Positions 25,732 to 35,230 are shown, counted from the first letter of the stretch. The stretch: DNA of 64,000 bases from Coriobacteriaceae bacterium AF45-21 (GCA_027682925.1 JAQCYU010000001.1:100219-164218), one strand, 5' to 3'. Notes: generated by a model not told the origin, from the sequence alone. A program made the numbers and translations.

Positions 25732-25971
25732 GCCATCCTCCTTATGAGATAGGACAAAGTGAATTCGGCCGGGCAACGTCGAGACAGCCCATTCGAACCA
25801 TTCAAACGCGGTCCGCCGTTATGGCTGGTTATGCAGTGCGGACCAACGTTTCGCAATACAGTAGCGCATTTTATGCACAATATGGCGCTAATTCCGGTTA
25901 ACGGTCGAGAATTTCTTTAGTTAGGCGAAGTATGTGGGGATATTTTGACTCTATTACAAGTCTGTAAACAA

Positions 25972-26000
25972 AAAGGGCCCCGCACATGCGGGACCCTTTA
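25972..26000 (-). terminator. Rho-independent terminator of the secG transcript
   Basis: AGGGCCCCGCA and TGCGGGACCCT form an imperfect GC-rich stem; the minus strand continues CCTTTTTGTTT. Confidence 0.85.
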
Positions 26001-26021
26001 CAAACGTATATACGCCGATGC

Positions 26022-26276
26022 TTAGTAGCCGACGATGCCCTGCGGGAAGAAGAACATGCACAGAACGACACACACAGCAAAAACGACGGCCATAATTACC
26101 GTCAGGCGATCGAGGTTCTGCTCCATGACGCCCGTGGCAGAGCTGGAGTTATACAGCGAGCTAGCGATCATATCCGAAACGCCGGTACCCTTACCGGAGT
26201 GCATCAGGACGAGAATCGTCAGCGCCACGGCAGAGATAGCCCAAACGACAAACAGAAGAATCTGGAACGGACCCAT
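26022..26276 (-). CDS. secG: Preprotein translocase subunit SecG
   Basis: 84 residues with two membrane helices (ILLFVVWAISAVALTILVLM and LTVIMAVVFAVCVVLCMFF) separated by a cytoplasmic loop containing SGKGTGVSD. Small accessory subunit of the SecYEG channel. GGAGCTTATCT precedes the ATG. It follows gpmI after a terminator. Confidence 0.93.
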   Translation of the reverse strand: MGPFQILLFVVWAISAVALTILVLMHSGKGTGVSDMIASSLYNSSSATGVMEQNLDRLTVIMAVVFAVCVVLCMFFFPQGIVGY

Positions 26277-26342
26277 AGATAAGCTCCTTAATAGAACAAT
26301 TTAAACTCCAGTACTGTACCACAACCCCCAACACTCCCCCAC

Positions 26343-26373
26343 CTGCCATTTAGGGACGGGTTAGAAATGGCAG
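26343..26373. repeat. Hairpin between gpmI and secG
   Basis: CTGCCATTT (26343-26351) and AAATGGCAG (26365-26373) are perfect inverted copies around 13 bases. It lies between the gpmI terminator and the secG start, possibly in the secG leader. Confidence 0.5.
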
Positions 26374-26380
26374 AAATACC

Positions 26381-26413
26381 AAAAAGGGGGTCGTCCGGTT
26401 GTGGACAACCCCC
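26381..26413 (-). terminator. Rho-independent terminator of the gap-pgk-tpi-gpm operon
   Basis: GGGGGTCGTCC (26386-26396) pairs with GGACAACCCCC (26403-26413) with one mismatch; TTTTTGG follows on the minus strand. Confidence 0.85.
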
Positions 26414-26440
26414 TTACTAGAAAACGGTATTTGTTTTCTA

Positions 26441-27993
26441 TTAGGCCTCGGTGGCGAGCACGCGGCCCGTCATCTCGGCGGAAGGCTCAATACCAGCCAT
26501 CGTGAGCATGGTCGGGGCGATATCGGAAAGACGGCCATCCTCGATACCGGTGAGCTTGGCCTTATCATCAACGATGATGAACGGCACGCGGTTGGTGGTG
26601 TGAGCCGTAAACGGATGCTTGGAACCGTCGGAAGCAACGTCAAACATGTGATCGGCGTTGCCATGGTCGGCGGTAATCAGCGCAAAGCCGCCCTTGGCGA
26701 GAATCGCCGGGACAACCTTGGACAGAGCATCGTCAACAGCCTCGACGGCCTTAACGGCGGCGTCGAAGACACCGGTGTGACCAACCATGTCGCAGTTCGC
26801 GAAGTTCACGATGTAGAAATCAGCGCGATCCTCGTTGATGGCGGCGACGAGCTTCTCAGTAACCTCGGGAGCGCTCATCTCGGGCTGCAGATCGTAGGTA
26901 GCGACTTGGGGGAAGCGACGAGCACGCGCTCCTCGCCCTCCTTGGGCTCCTCGATGCCACCGTTGAGGAAGAACGTCACGTGAGCGTACTTCTCGGTCTC
27001 GGCGGTGTGCAGCTGCTTCAGGCCATTGGCTGCGATGACGTCGGCCAGAACGTTCTCGGGGAACGTCTTGGGGAAGGCGACCTCGACGTCAAACGTCGGA
27101 TCGTACTCGGTCATCGTCACAAAGTGCGAGAGCTTGATCTGCTCGCGCTCAAAGCCGTCGAACTCCTTGTCCGTGAACACGCGGGTCATCTGACGGGCGC
27201 GGTCGGGACGGAAGTTGAAGAAGATGGCCGCGTCACCCTCGTGGATGCCCTCGTTGTGGGCAGCGAAGGGCTCGACGAACTCGTCGCCGCGCGGGTCCTT
27301 CTCGTAGTAGGCCTTGATACCGGCAACGGGATCGGTATCGGCGTCGGACGCATTGACCATGACGTCGTAGGCACGCTGGATGCGCTCCCAACGGTTGTCG
27401 CGGTCCATGGCCCAATAGCGGCCCGAAACGGTGGCGACGCGAGCGTCGCAACCGGTCTCCTCGGAAATCTTAGCCAGGAAGGCGCAGAACTCGCTCATGT
27501 AGCCGGCACCGGACTGCGGGTCGACATCGCGACCATCCATAAAGGCGTGGACGCGAACGCTCTTGACGCCATGCTGGGCAGCCATCTTGACCAGGGCCTC
27601 GACATGGTTCATGTGAGAATGAACGCCGCCGGGGCTCATAAGGCCCATGAGGTGCAGGGTCTTGCCTTCGGCCTTGACATCGTCCATGGCCTTGACGAAG
27701 ACCTCGTTCTTGGCGATAGAGCCATCCTTGATAGCGTTATTGATGCGCGAAAGCTCCTGGAACACGATGCGGCCGGCACCGATGTTGAGGTGACCTACCT
27801 CGGAGTTGCCCATCTGACCGTCGGGAAGGCCCACGTCCTCGCCCGAAGCACCGAGCGTGGTGTGGGGATACTGAGCGTACAGGCTATCAAGGAAGGGCGT
27901 CTTGGCAGCGGCGACGGCGTTCTCGCCATCAGCCGGAGCAAGGCCGCAGCCATCCATGATGATCAGGAGTGCAGGAAGATGACGCTGTGCCAT
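26441..27993 (-). CDS. gpmI: 2,3-bisphosphoglycerate-independent phosphoglycerate mutase, frame broken near 26905
   Basis: Interconverts 3- and 2-phosphoglycerate; alkaline-phosphatase-like fold with two manganese ions. N-terminal metal motif [24 protein letters not shown] with the phosphoserine, DGRDVDPQS, then after the break [17 protein letters not shown] and [12 protein letters not shown]. Restoring one G in CCCAAGTCGC joins ASPK to [15 protein letters not shown] and gives 517 residues. Its place after tpiA and the completeness of both halves argue for an intact gene in the organism. Confidence 0.93.
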
Positions 27994-27998
27994 ATGTC

Positions 27999-28766
27999 CT
28001 ACTCGCCTGCCTTGACGACCATAGAGGCGAAGTCGGCAGCCTTGAGCGAAGCGCCGCCCACGAGGGCGCCGTCAACGTCAGGCTTGGCGACGAGCTCGGC
28101 AATGTTGCCGGGCTTAGCGGAACCACCGTACAGGACGCGGATACCGTCGGCGAGCTCCTCGCCGAACATCTCCTTGAGGGTCTCACGGATAGCGCCGCAG
28201 ACCTCCTGAGCGTCCTCGGCGGTAGCGGTCTTGCCGGTGCCGATAGCCCAGATGGGCTCGTAGGCGACGACGACCTGCTTGGGGCAGGTGATCTCAAGAC
28301 CAGCAAGGCCAGCCTTGACCTGGTTCACGACGTGCTCGACATAGGTGCCAGCCTCGCGGACCTCGAGGGACTCGCCGCAGCAGAAGACGGGAACAAGACC
28401 GGCGGCGACGAGGGCCTTGGCCTTCTTGTTCTGATCCTCGTCGGTCTCGTGGAAGTAGTCGCGACGCTCGGAGTGACCGATGATGCAGTAGGTGCAGCCA
28501 GCGGACTTGAGCATGTCGCAAGAGGACTCACCGGTGAAGGCACCCTTGGCCTCCCAGTACACGTTCTGAGCACCGAGGGCGATGGGGGCAGCCTGAATAC
28601 GGTCATGAACCGTGGTGATGTCAATGGTCGGAGGGCAGACGAGCACCTCGACGCCAGCCGGAACCTCGGGCAGAGCCTGAGCCAGCTCATCGGCGAGCTT
28701 GGCGGCCTCGGCGACGTCGTTGTTCATCTTCCAGTTACCAGCGATAAGAAGGGTGCGATTAGGCAT
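27999..28766 (-). CDS. tpiA: Triose-phosphate isomerase
   Basis: 255 residues. ATG at 28766 gives MPNRTLLIAGNWKMNND, with catalytic Lys in NWKMN, His in IIGHSERRD, Glu in VVAYEPIWAIGTGKTA and the phosphate loop LYGGSAKPGN. Interconverts dihydroxyacetone phosphate and glyceraldehyde 3-phosphate. It overlaps the end of pgk by a few bases. Confidence 0.96.
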   Translation of the reverse strand: MPNRTLLIAGNWKMNNDVAEAAKLADELAQALPEVPAGVEVLVCPPTIDITTVHDRIQAAPIALGAQNVYWEAKGAFTGESSCDMLKSAGCTYCIIGHSERRDYFHETDEDQNKKAKALVAAGLVPVFCCGESLEVREAGTYVEHVVNQVKAGLAGLEITCPKQVVVAYEPIWAIGTGKTATAEDAQEVCGAIRETLKEMFGEELADGIRVLYGGSAKPGNIAELVAKPDVDGALVGGASLKAADFASMVVKAGE

Positions 28767-29949
28767 CGAGAAGCGCCTCCACTCCGGGCAGGGCCTTACC
28801 CTCGACGAGCTCCATGGAAGCGCCACCACCGGTGGAGATCCAGCTCATCTTGTCGGCCAGGTTGAACTTGTTGACAGCTGCGACGGAGTCGCCACCGCCG
28901 ATGATCGAGGTGCAGTCGGCCTCGGCGACGGCCTCGGCGATAGCCTGGGTGCCGTGAGCGAAGTTGTCGAACTCGAATACACCCATGGGGCCGTTCCAGA
29001 ACACGGTCTTGGCGCCCTTGACGGCCTCGGCGTAGAGCTCCTCGGTCTTGGGGCCGATGTCCATGCCCTCACGATCGTCGGGGATAGCGTCGGAAGCGAC
29101 AACCTCGGGGACAGCGTCCTCGCCAAAGTGATCGGCAACGCGGTTGTCGATGGGGAGCAGGATCTTGACGCCCTTCTCCTCGGCCTTCTTGAGCATCTCG
29201 CCGGCGCGCTCGACCCAGTCCTCTTCCTTGAGGGACTGACCGACGGTCAGGCCCTGAGCCAGGAAGAAGGTGTAGGCCATGCCGCCACCGATGATCAGGG
29301 TGTCAGCGGAGTCGATGAGGTGATCGAGAACGCCGATCTTGGAGGAAACCTTGGAACCGCCGACGATAGCGACGAAGGGGCGCTCGGGCTCGGCGAAGAT
29401 GCCGGTCAGCGTGTCGACCTCCTTCTCGAGCAGGAAGCCGGCGACGGCAGGCAGGTAAGCGGCGGGGCCCACGACGGAACCCTGGGCGCGGTGAGCGGTG
29501 CCGAAGGCATCGAGAACGAAGACGTCACCATAGGAAGCGAGCTTCTTGGCGATCTCGGGATCGTTCTTCTTCTCACGCTTGTCAAAACGGACGTTCTCGA
29601 GAACGAGGACCTTGCCCGGCTCGACGGCGGCAACAGCCTCAGCAGCCTTCTCGCCGTAGGTGTCGGCGACAAAGGCAACATCGAGACCAGAGAGCTCAGC
29701 GAGCTTCTTGGCGACGGGCTCGAGGGACAGCTCGGGCTGGAAGCCGGTGCCATCGGGACGGCCGAGGTGGCTCATGAGGATGACGCGAGCGTTGTGCTCA
29801 ACGAGGTAGTTGATGGTGGGCAGGGCAGCCTTGATGCGGGTGGTATCGCCAACGACGCCATCCTTGATAGGCACGTTGAAGTCAACGCGGACGAGAACGC
29901 GCTTGCCGTCGACATCGATGTCGCGGACGGTCTTCTTGGTAAAGGCCAT
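28759..29949 (-). CDS. pgk: Phosphoglycerate kinase
   Basis: 396 residues. RVLVRVDFNVP with substrate-binding Arg/Asp, LMSHLGRPDG, nucleotide-binding GGSKVSSKIGVL and the C-terminal NGPMGVFEFDNF and GGGDSVAA. Transfers phosphate from 1,3-bisphosphoglycerate to ADP. ATG at 29949 follows GAAAGGTAGAAGC. Confidence 0.97.
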   Translation of the reverse strand: MAFTKKTVRDIDVDGKRVLVRVDFNVPIKDGVVGDTTRIKAALPTINYLVEHNARVILMSHLGRPDGTGFQPELSLEPVAKKLAELSGLDVAFVADTYGEKAAEAVAAVEPGKVLVLENVRFDKREKKNDPEIAKKLASYGDVFVLDAFGTAHRAQGSVVGPAAYLPAVAGFLLEKEVDTLTGIFAEPERPFVAIVGGSKVSSKIGVLDHLIDSADTLIIGGGMAYTFFLAQGLTVGQSLKEEDWVERAGEMLKKAEEKGVKILLPIDNRVADHFGEDAVPEVVASDAIPDDREGMDIGPKTEELYAEAVKGAKTVFWNGPMGVFEFDNFAHGTQAIAEAVAEADCTSIIGGGDSVAAVNKFNLADKMSWISTGGGASMELVEGKALPGVEALLDA

Positions 29950-30005
29950 GTTTGCTTCTACCTTTCGTACGTGTCTGCCTCCCATTACGGCAGACGATTT
30001 CCTAT

Positions 30006-30050
30006 AAAAAGGGCGCGACCCTAGGGTGTAAGCCCTATGAGGCCGCGCCC
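30006..30050 (-). terminator. Terminator after gapA
   Basis: GGGCGCG (from 30011) pairs with CGCGCCC (to 30050) with an inner CCCTA/TAGGG stem; TTTTTA follows on the minus strand. It may be partial readthrough, since pgk follows on the same strand. Confidence 0.8.
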
Positions 30051-30089
30051 TTCTTTAGACGCTCAACGAGCTATTCGCTAAAAGCTAAA

Positions 30090-31115
30090 TTAAGCAACGA
30101 ACTTCTCGAAGTACTTGATGGTGCGGACCATCTGAGAGGTGTAGGAGTTCTCGTTGTCGTACCAAGAGGTGACCTGAACGAGGGTCTGGCCGTTGCCGAG
30201 GTCAGAGCACATGGTCTGAGTGGCGTCGAAGATGGAGCCGTGGGTCTCGCCGATGATGTCGGTGGAGACGATGTCGTCCTCGTTGTAACCGAAGGTCTCG
30301 GAGATGGTGGAAGCGTAGGCCTTCATAGCGGCGTTGACCTCGTCGACGGTGACCTTCTTGTCAACGACAGCGTAGAGGTTGGTGATGGAGCCGGTCGGCG
30401 TCGGGACGCGCTGGGCGGCACCGATGAGCTTACCGTTGAGCTCGGGGAGAACCAGGCCGATAGCCTTGGCAGCACCGGTGGTGTTGGGGACGATGTTGAC
30501 GGCGCAGGCGCGGCTACGACGCTTGTTGCCCTTGCGCTGCGGGCCGTCGAGCGGCATCTGGTCGCCGGTCCAGGCGTGAATGGTGGTCATGATGCCGGAC
30601 ACGATGGGAGCGAAGTCGTTCAGACCCTTGGCCATCGGGGCGAGGCAGTTGGTGGTGCAGGAAGCAGCGGAGATGATGTTGTCCTCAGCGGTCAGCGTCT
30701 CGTGGTTGACGTTGTACACGATGGTGGGCAGATCGCTGCCGGCCGGAGCGGAGATGACGACCTTCTTGGCGCCAGCGTTGATGTGGGCCTGAGCCTTAGC
30801 CTTGCTGGTGTAGAAGCCGGTGCACTCGAGAACGACGTCGACGTCGAGGTCGCCCCAAGGCAGGTTGTTGGCGTCGGCCTCCTTGTAGATCTTGATCTCC
30901 TTGCCGTCAACGGTGATGGAATCCTCGCCAGCAACGACCTCGTGATCGCGAGCGTAGTTGCCCTGCGTGGAGTCGTACTTCAGCAGGTAAGCGAGCATAT
31001 CGGGAGAGGTGAGGTCGTTGATAGCGACGATCTCGGAGCCCTCATGACCGAACATCTGACGGAAAGCCAGACGACCGATGCGACCGAAGCCGTTAATAGC
31101 AACCTTTACTGCCAT
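30090..31115 (-). CDS. gapA: Glyceraldehyde-3-phosphate dehydrogenase
   Basis: 341 residues from the ATG at 31115 (AAAGGAGACACA before it). NAD-binding [15 protein letters not shown], catalytic Cys in [12 protein letters not shown], His in IHAWTGDQ and the closing [16 protein letters not shown]. First gene of the glycolytic cluster on the minus strand. Confidence 0.97.
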   Translation of the reverse strand: MAVKVAINGFGRIGRLAFRQMFGHEGSEIVAINDLTSPDMLAYLLKYDSTQGNYARDHEVVAGEDSITVDGKEIKIYKEADANNLPWGDLDVDVVLECTGFYTSKAKAQAHINAGAKKVVISAPAGSDLPTIVYNVNHETLTAEDNIISAASCTTNCLAPMAKGLNDFAPIVSGIMTTIHAWTGDQMPLDGPQRKGNKRRSRACAVNIVPNTTGAAKAIGLVLPELNGKLIGAAQRVPTPTGSITNLYAVVDKKVTVDEVNAAMKAYASTISETFGYNEDDIVSTDIIGETHGSIFDATQTMCSDLGNGQTLVQVTSWYDNENSYTSQMVRTIKYFEKFVA

Positions 31116-31249
31116 TGTGTCTCCTTTCGTAAGGCCCCCGCAAGCTACAGCGCCCGCCGTTGAGGCCCACAAACTAACCACTCGCCTAATATACCTTTTT
31201 TTTGACTTGAATTTCACGAGAATGCTCGAAATTGAAAATCAAATTTACG

Positions 31250-31263
31250 TTAAAACGTTTTAA
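31250..31263 (-). promoter_or_regulatory. Perfect 14-bp palindrome upstream of gapA (cre-like)
   Basis: TTAAAACGTTTTAA is fully symmetric around CG, the shape of LacI/CcpA-family operators. It lies about 135 bases upstream of the gapA start, in an AT-rich gap that also has CGAG/CTCG dyads at 31217-31228. A related sequence is found at 43955. The regulator is not identified. Confidence 0.45.
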
Positions 31264-31308
31264 AGAATAAAATAGCAGCTAAATCCGTATATAAGTCGAT
31301 ACTTTAAA

Positions 31309-32238
31309 CTACCCGTTTGCTTCAATGAGCTTTTCAAGCCTCAAAACTCGATGGTAGAGGGCCGACTTCGACAAGGGAGGGTCAGCCATCTCCCCTAAAT
31401 CACGCAGCGACAGATCGGGATAGCGCTCGCGCAGGTCGCAAAAGACCGCCAAGGCATCCGGAAGCGCATCGCGAAGGCCGCGCTGCTCGAGCTCATCGAT
31501 AAGCGCAAGCTGATGTTGGGCAGCACCGGCGCTTCTGGTCTGGTTGGCGAGCTCGGCGTTCACGCGACGGTTCACATCGTTCTTAACCAACTTGACCGCG
31601 CGCGCCTCCTCAATCTCGGCAACGCTGCGCTTGGCACCAATCAGCTTTAATAAATGCTCGATTTCCTCGGCGCTCTTAATGTACACGGCATATGACCCCC
31701 GCCGCGCATTAACACGAGCATGGACCCCAATCTGCCCCAACAGGTCGCAAAGCCCCTTGGCATATTGCTCGCCCTGCACCGCGATCTCCAAATGAAAATC
31801 GCCGCGTGGATCGGCCACGAAGCCGCCCGCGATGAGCGCGCCGCGGATGTAGGCAAGCCTGCAGCAGGGACGGGCAACGATGTGTCGGGGAACACCAGCA
31901 ACGAGCCCTCCCCTGCGGTCTAGAATGCCCAGCAGCACCAGAGCCTTGTCCAGGTCGGGTTGATCGGGCAGGGTAATGAGATAGTTACGGACCTTATGCA
32001 AGACCGATTTACGAACGGTGAATTCCGTTTTGAGCTTAAGGATGCGATGCGTCAGCGTGATCATCGTGCGCGCGACGGCTCCCGTCTCGGTCGCGACCGT
32101 CAAACGATACCGCCCGGAGCCGGCCAACGAAAGCGTACCGCTCACACGCGTCAGGGCGGCAAGCGTCGACAAATCGCAGTATTCACATTCGGGTTCGCAG
32201 CGCGCAAGCTCGTCGCGCACCTCAGCGGTAAACGACAT
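31309..32238 (-). CDS. whiA: WhiA, DNA-binding protein with LAGLIDADG-like fold
   Basis: 309 residues. The N-terminal half has the degenerate homing-endonuclease fold (SLAGSGRYRLTVATETG, FVADPRGDFHLEIAVQ), and the C-terminal third a helix-turn-helix (ERYPDLSLRDLGEMADPPLSKSALYHRV cut into its parts: LSLRDLGEMA and SKSALYHRVLRL). WhiA controls division and sporulation genes in actinobacteria and is widespread in Gram-positives. It follows rapZ by 6 bases. Confidence 0.95.
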   Translation of the reverse strand: MSFTAEVRDELARCEPECEYCDLSTLAALTRVSGTLSLAGSGRYRLTVATETGAVARTMITLTHRILKLKTEFTVRKSVLHKVRNYLITLPDQPDLDKALVLLGILDRRGGLVAGVPRHIVARPCCRLAYIRGALIAGGFVADPRGDFHLEIAVQGEQYAKGLCDLLGQIGVHARVNARRGSYAVYIKSAEEIEHLLKLIGAKRSVAEIEEARAVKLVKNDVNRRVNAELANQTRSAGAAQHQLALIDELEQRGLRDALPDALAVFCDLRERYPDLSLRDLGEMADPPLSKSALYHRVLRLEKLIEANG

Positions 32239-32244
32239 GCAGGC

Positions 32245-33147
32245 CTATGCCTTCGTGTTGGCGCGCGACAGGTCGCGGTGGGAGATGCTCACGTGATACT
32301 GGGCGCCTTCCAGGTAACGGGCCGTGGCCTCGGCAATGGCGACGCTACGGTGCTGTCCGCCCGTGCAGCCGATGGCGATAGAAAGCTGCGGCTTACCCTC
32401 CGCGATATAGCCCGGCATCACCGTATCGAGCAGCTGCGTCCAGGCCTTCCAGAACTCCTGGGTCTTGGGATGGTCCAGAACAAAGTCGGAGACTTTCTTA
32501 TCGAGACCGGTCATGGTACGCATCTCGGGATCGTAAAACGGATTGGGCAGGAAGCGAACGTCGATCATAATGTCCGCCTCGACGGGCATACCGTGCTTAA
32601 AGCCAAACGAGAACACGTGAACGTCCATGAGCTGCTGGTCGGACAACTCGGAGAACGCCATGCGCAATTTGTTGCGCAGGGCAGAGGTGCGCAGGCGGCT
32701 CGTGTCGATAATCATATCGGCTCGATCGCGCACGCCCTGCAGCTGAAGGCGCTCGCGCTGAATGGCATCGGCCGTAGTCTCCCCCGGCTTGGCAATGGGA
32801 TGACGGCGGCGATTTTCGCTGTAGCGACGAATCAGCACCTCGTCAGAAGCCTCCAGGAACACGATGTCGCAGCTCATCTCGCGCTCTTCGAGCGCGGCGA
32901 CCGCATCGAGCAACTCGTCAAACAGTCCCTGGCTACGCAAATCGCAGGTGACGGCGAGATGCCTGCCCACGCCCGTATTGATGCCGACGAGCTCGGCAAG
33001 CTGGGCGATGAGACGCGGAGGTAGGTTATCAATGCAAAAATAGCCCATGTCCTCGAACACGTGCATGGCCTGTGTGCGGCCCGATCCGGACATTCCGGTG
33101 ATGATGACGATATCGGGGATGCGCTCCGAGCGCTCCGCCGCATCCAT
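32245..33147 (-). CDS. rapZ: RapZ/YvcJ-family nucleotide-binding protein
   Basis: About 300 residues. Walker A-like GMSGSGRTQA near the N-terminus (the Lys replaced by Arg, as is common in actinobacterial members), then FEDMGYFCIDNLPP, FLEASDEVLIRRYSENRRRHP and the C-terminal CTGGQHRSVAIAEATARYL. In E. coli RapZ controls glucosamine-6-phosphate synthase through small RNAs; in Gram-positives its role is less clear. ATG 33147 with AAGGGAG upstream is preferred; 33165 is also possible. The yvcK gene usually found between rapZ and whiA is absent. Confidence 0.93.
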   Translation of the reverse strand: MDAAERSERIPDIVIITGMSGSGRTQAMHVFEDMGYFCIDNLPPRLIAQLAELVGINTGVGRHLAVTCDLRSQGLFDELLDAVAALEEREMSCDIVFLEASDEVLIRRYSENRRRHPIAKPGETTADAIQRERLQLQGVRDRADMIIDTSRLRTSALRNKLRMAFSELSDQQLMDVHVFSFGFKHGMPVEADIMIDVRFLPNPFYDPEMRTMTGLDKKVSDFVLDHPKTQEFWKAWTQLLDTVMPGYIAEGKPQLSIAIGCTGGQHRSVAIAEATARYLEGAQYHVSISHRDLSRANTKA

Positions 33148-33177
33148 GGCATCTCCCTTTTGCATGTGCTGCCTCCC

Positions 33178-33215
33178 AAAAACAAGCGCGGGACCCAGCA
33201 ACCCGGATCCCGCGC
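33178..33215 (-). terminator. Terminator at the end of the sialic-acid operon
   Basis: GCGCGGGACCC (33186-33196) pairs with GGATCCCGCGC (33205-33215); the minus strand then reads TTGTTTTTG. Confidence 0.85.
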
Positions 33216-33266
33216 GGTCAATTGCCTATATTGAGTATACCGCCCCGAGCGGATACGAGGCCTGTC

Positions 33267-33953
33267 TTACGCCTCAAGCGCAGCCTTGAACCAACTCGTA
33301 ATACTCGTGGGGTGCGTGATGGCGGTGCCGACGACAACGGCCCAGGCGCCAGCATCGATCGCAGCGCGAGCCTCCTCGGGCGTGTGCACGCGGCCCTCGC
33401 AGATGATGGGAAGACCGGGGAATTCCTCGGTCGCCTGACGCAGGAGTGGCAGGTCGGGGCCATCGGCCATGGTGCAGTCGATGGCGGCGACGCCGTGAGA
33501 AAGCGTGGTGGATACCAGGTCAAAGCCCATATCAACCGCACGGCGAATGTCCTCGATGGTGGCACAATCCGCCATCAGGAGCACGCCCTCCTCGTGCAGC
33601 GGGCGGAAGGTATCCTCGACCGTCTTGCCATCGGGACGCGGACGATCGGTGGCGTCGATCGCCACGATATCGGCACCGGCAGCAACGCAGGCGCGAGCGT
33701 GACGCAGCGTCGGCGTGATGTAAACGCCCTCGTGTCCATCCTTCCACAGGCCGATGACGGGAACCTCACAGCGACCCTTAATAGCGGCAATGTCGGCAAG
33801 GCCCTGACAGCGAATGGCGGCGGCGCCGCCAAGCTCGCAAGCGCGAGACATTTGAGCCATGGTCTCGGGCGTACGAAGCGGCTCGCCCATATACGCCTGA
33901 ACGCTCACGACGAGCTTGCCCTTCAGGGACTGGATCAAAGGATCAACGGTCAT
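33267..33953 (-). CDS. nanE: N-acetylmannosamine-6-phosphate 2-epimerase
   Basis: 228 residues, TIM-barrel. KGKLVVSVQAYMGEPL at the start, catalytic Lys region VPVIGLWKDGHEGVYITPTL, DIVAIDATDRPRP and the C-terminal phosphate loop AWAVVVGTAITHPTSIT. Converts ManNAc-6-phosphate to GlcNAc-6-phosphate. Last gene of the sialic-acid operon, separated from nanK by a palindromic element. Confidence 0.95.
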   Translation of the reverse strand: MTVDPLIQSLKGKLVVSVQAYMGEPLRTPETMAQMSRACELGGAAAIRCQGLADIAAIKGRCEVPVIGLWKDGHEGVYITPTLRHARACVAAGADIVAIDATDRPRPDGKTVEDTFRPLHEEGVLLMADCATIEDIRRAVDMGFDLVSTTLSHGVAAIDCTMADGPDLPLLRQATEEFPGLPIICEGRVHTPEEARAAIDAGAWAVVVGTAITHPTSITSWFKAALEA

Positions 33954-33978
33954 GTTCGACTCAACCTTTCTCAAAACA

Positions 33979-34076
33979 GCCTTCTGAGACACCGCACCTT
34001 GACGTTCAAACCGTCGCTCGCGTACCGAAGTACGCTTCGCTCCTCTTTCACGTCAATCTGCGGCACCTCAGAAGGC
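33979..34076. repeat. Nested palindrome, family B copy 2
   Basis: Outer arms 33979-34005 and 34050-34076 match as inverted copies at 22 of 27 positions. The inner hairpin GCGTAC (34020-34025)/GTACGC (34030-34035) and flanking core, read on the minus strand (GAAAGAGGAGCGAAGCGTAC, GTACGCGAGCGACG), match the element at 15145 although the outer arms differ. It lies between nanK and nanE. Confidence 0.8.
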
Positions 34077-34093
34077 GCACTTGGTAGTTATGT

Positions 34094-35059
34094 TTACTTC
34101 AACGACGCAAGAAGGTGTTCGGCGGCGCCGATGAGCGGCGCGTCGCCCTCCAGAGAACCGATGAGGATCGGCGTGTCCTGAAGCGGGTCGAGCGCCTGGC
34201 TGGCATAGCCCTCGTGCACCGAGTCCTTCCACGTTTGCGAACGCCAATCGGGACCCTGGTGAATCACACCTCCCGAAAGCACGATGACCTCGGGATCCAA
34301 GATGTTGGCAAGCGAGCCCAAGCTGGCGCCCAGCGCAAAGCCGGCGTCATGGATGACCTCGGTCGCCTTTGCGTCGCCTGCACGGCACAGGTCGTTCACA
34401 TCGCGACCGACCGAAGGACGGCTGGGGTCGACGCGGCCAAAGCGCTCATCGTACATACGACCAATGGAAGTGCCCGAAGCAACCGACTCCAGATGGCCGG
34501 AACGCCCGCAGGCGCAGGGAATGCCGACGGCAGCCGAGCACTCGATGTGGCCCATATGGCCAGCAGCACCATGGAAGCCCTGCATCACGCGGCCGTTCTC
34601 GACATATGCGCCGCCGATACCCGTACCGATGCCAAGACACAAGACGGAGAACTTGCCCTTGCCGACACCCCAGTGGGCCTCGCCCAGAGCATGAGCCTGC
34701 ACGTCGCCCACAACGGCAACGGGAAGACCAAGGTCCTCGCGCAGACGCGGCCCCAACTGAACGCCGGACCAGCCGGGCATGATCTCATTGGCATACGCAA
34801 TGGCGCCCGTCTTGGGATCGACGACGCCTGCGGCACCGATACCGACACCGAGAACCTCGACATCGGGATTCGCCTCAAGAGCGGCCTTGATAGACGCCTC
34901 GATACGCTGGAAGACGGCCTCGCCGCCCTCTTGGGCCTCTGTGGGAACCTCGGCCTCAAAAACGGGATGGGGCACACTACCGTCAGCCGGGTACTCCATG
35001 ATGGCAGTCGCAATTTTAGTTCCGCCGATATCGACAGAGCAGACGTACTTGTTCTCCAT
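34094..35059 (-). CDS. nanK: ROK-family kinase, probable N-acetylmannosamine kinase
   Basis: 321 residues. N-terminal ATP-binding VDIGGTKIATAI, GIGIGGAYVENGRV, the ROK sugar/zinc motif GHMGHIECSAA...CACGRSGHLES, and a C-terminal LGSLANILDPEVIVLSGG. ROK kinases phosphorylate glucose, ManNAc or related sugars; ManNAc is inferred from the neighbours nanA and nanE. ATG 35059 follows GGAGAGCGAC. Confidence 0.88.
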   Translation of the reverse strand: MENKYVCSVDIGGTKIATAIMEYPADGSVPHPVFEAEVPTEAQEGGEAVFQRIEASIKAALEANPDVEVLGVGIGAAGVVDPKTGAIAYANEIMPGWSGVQLGPRLREDLGLPVAVVGDVQAHALGEAHWGVGKGKFSVLCLGIGTGIGGAYVENGRVMQGFHGAAGHMGHIECSAAVGIPCACGRSGHLESVASGTSIGRMYDERFGRVDPSRPSVGRDVNDLCRAGDAKATEVIHDAGFALGASLGSLANILDPEVIVLSGGVIHQGPDWRSQTWKDSVHEGYASQALDPLQDTPILIGSLEGDAPLIGAAEHLLASLK

Positions 35060-35136
35060 GTCGCTCTCCTTCGGAGATAAAAACAACTACAGGAAATGCG
35101 CCGTCAGGCTAGCCGTCACAGCGCAGTAAAGGTTTT

Positions 35137-35226
35137 CCAGGTGTCCGAGATCGCCGAGAAACCGTGTGGCCATTGACCTAATGGGTCATGGCCACACGGT
35201 TGAACGGCGAGGTCGGGTGCCTGGGA
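35137..35226. repeat. Nested palindrome between nanA and nanK (type E)
   Basis: The inner stem is strong: 35160-35178 and 35183-35201 are inverted copies with one mismatch (AACCGTGTGGCC). Outside it, CCAGGTGTCCGAGATCGCCG and GGCGAGGTCGGGTGCCTGG also pair imperfectly. It may end or stabilise the message after nanA. Confidence 0.75.
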
Positions 35227-35230
35227 AGCT

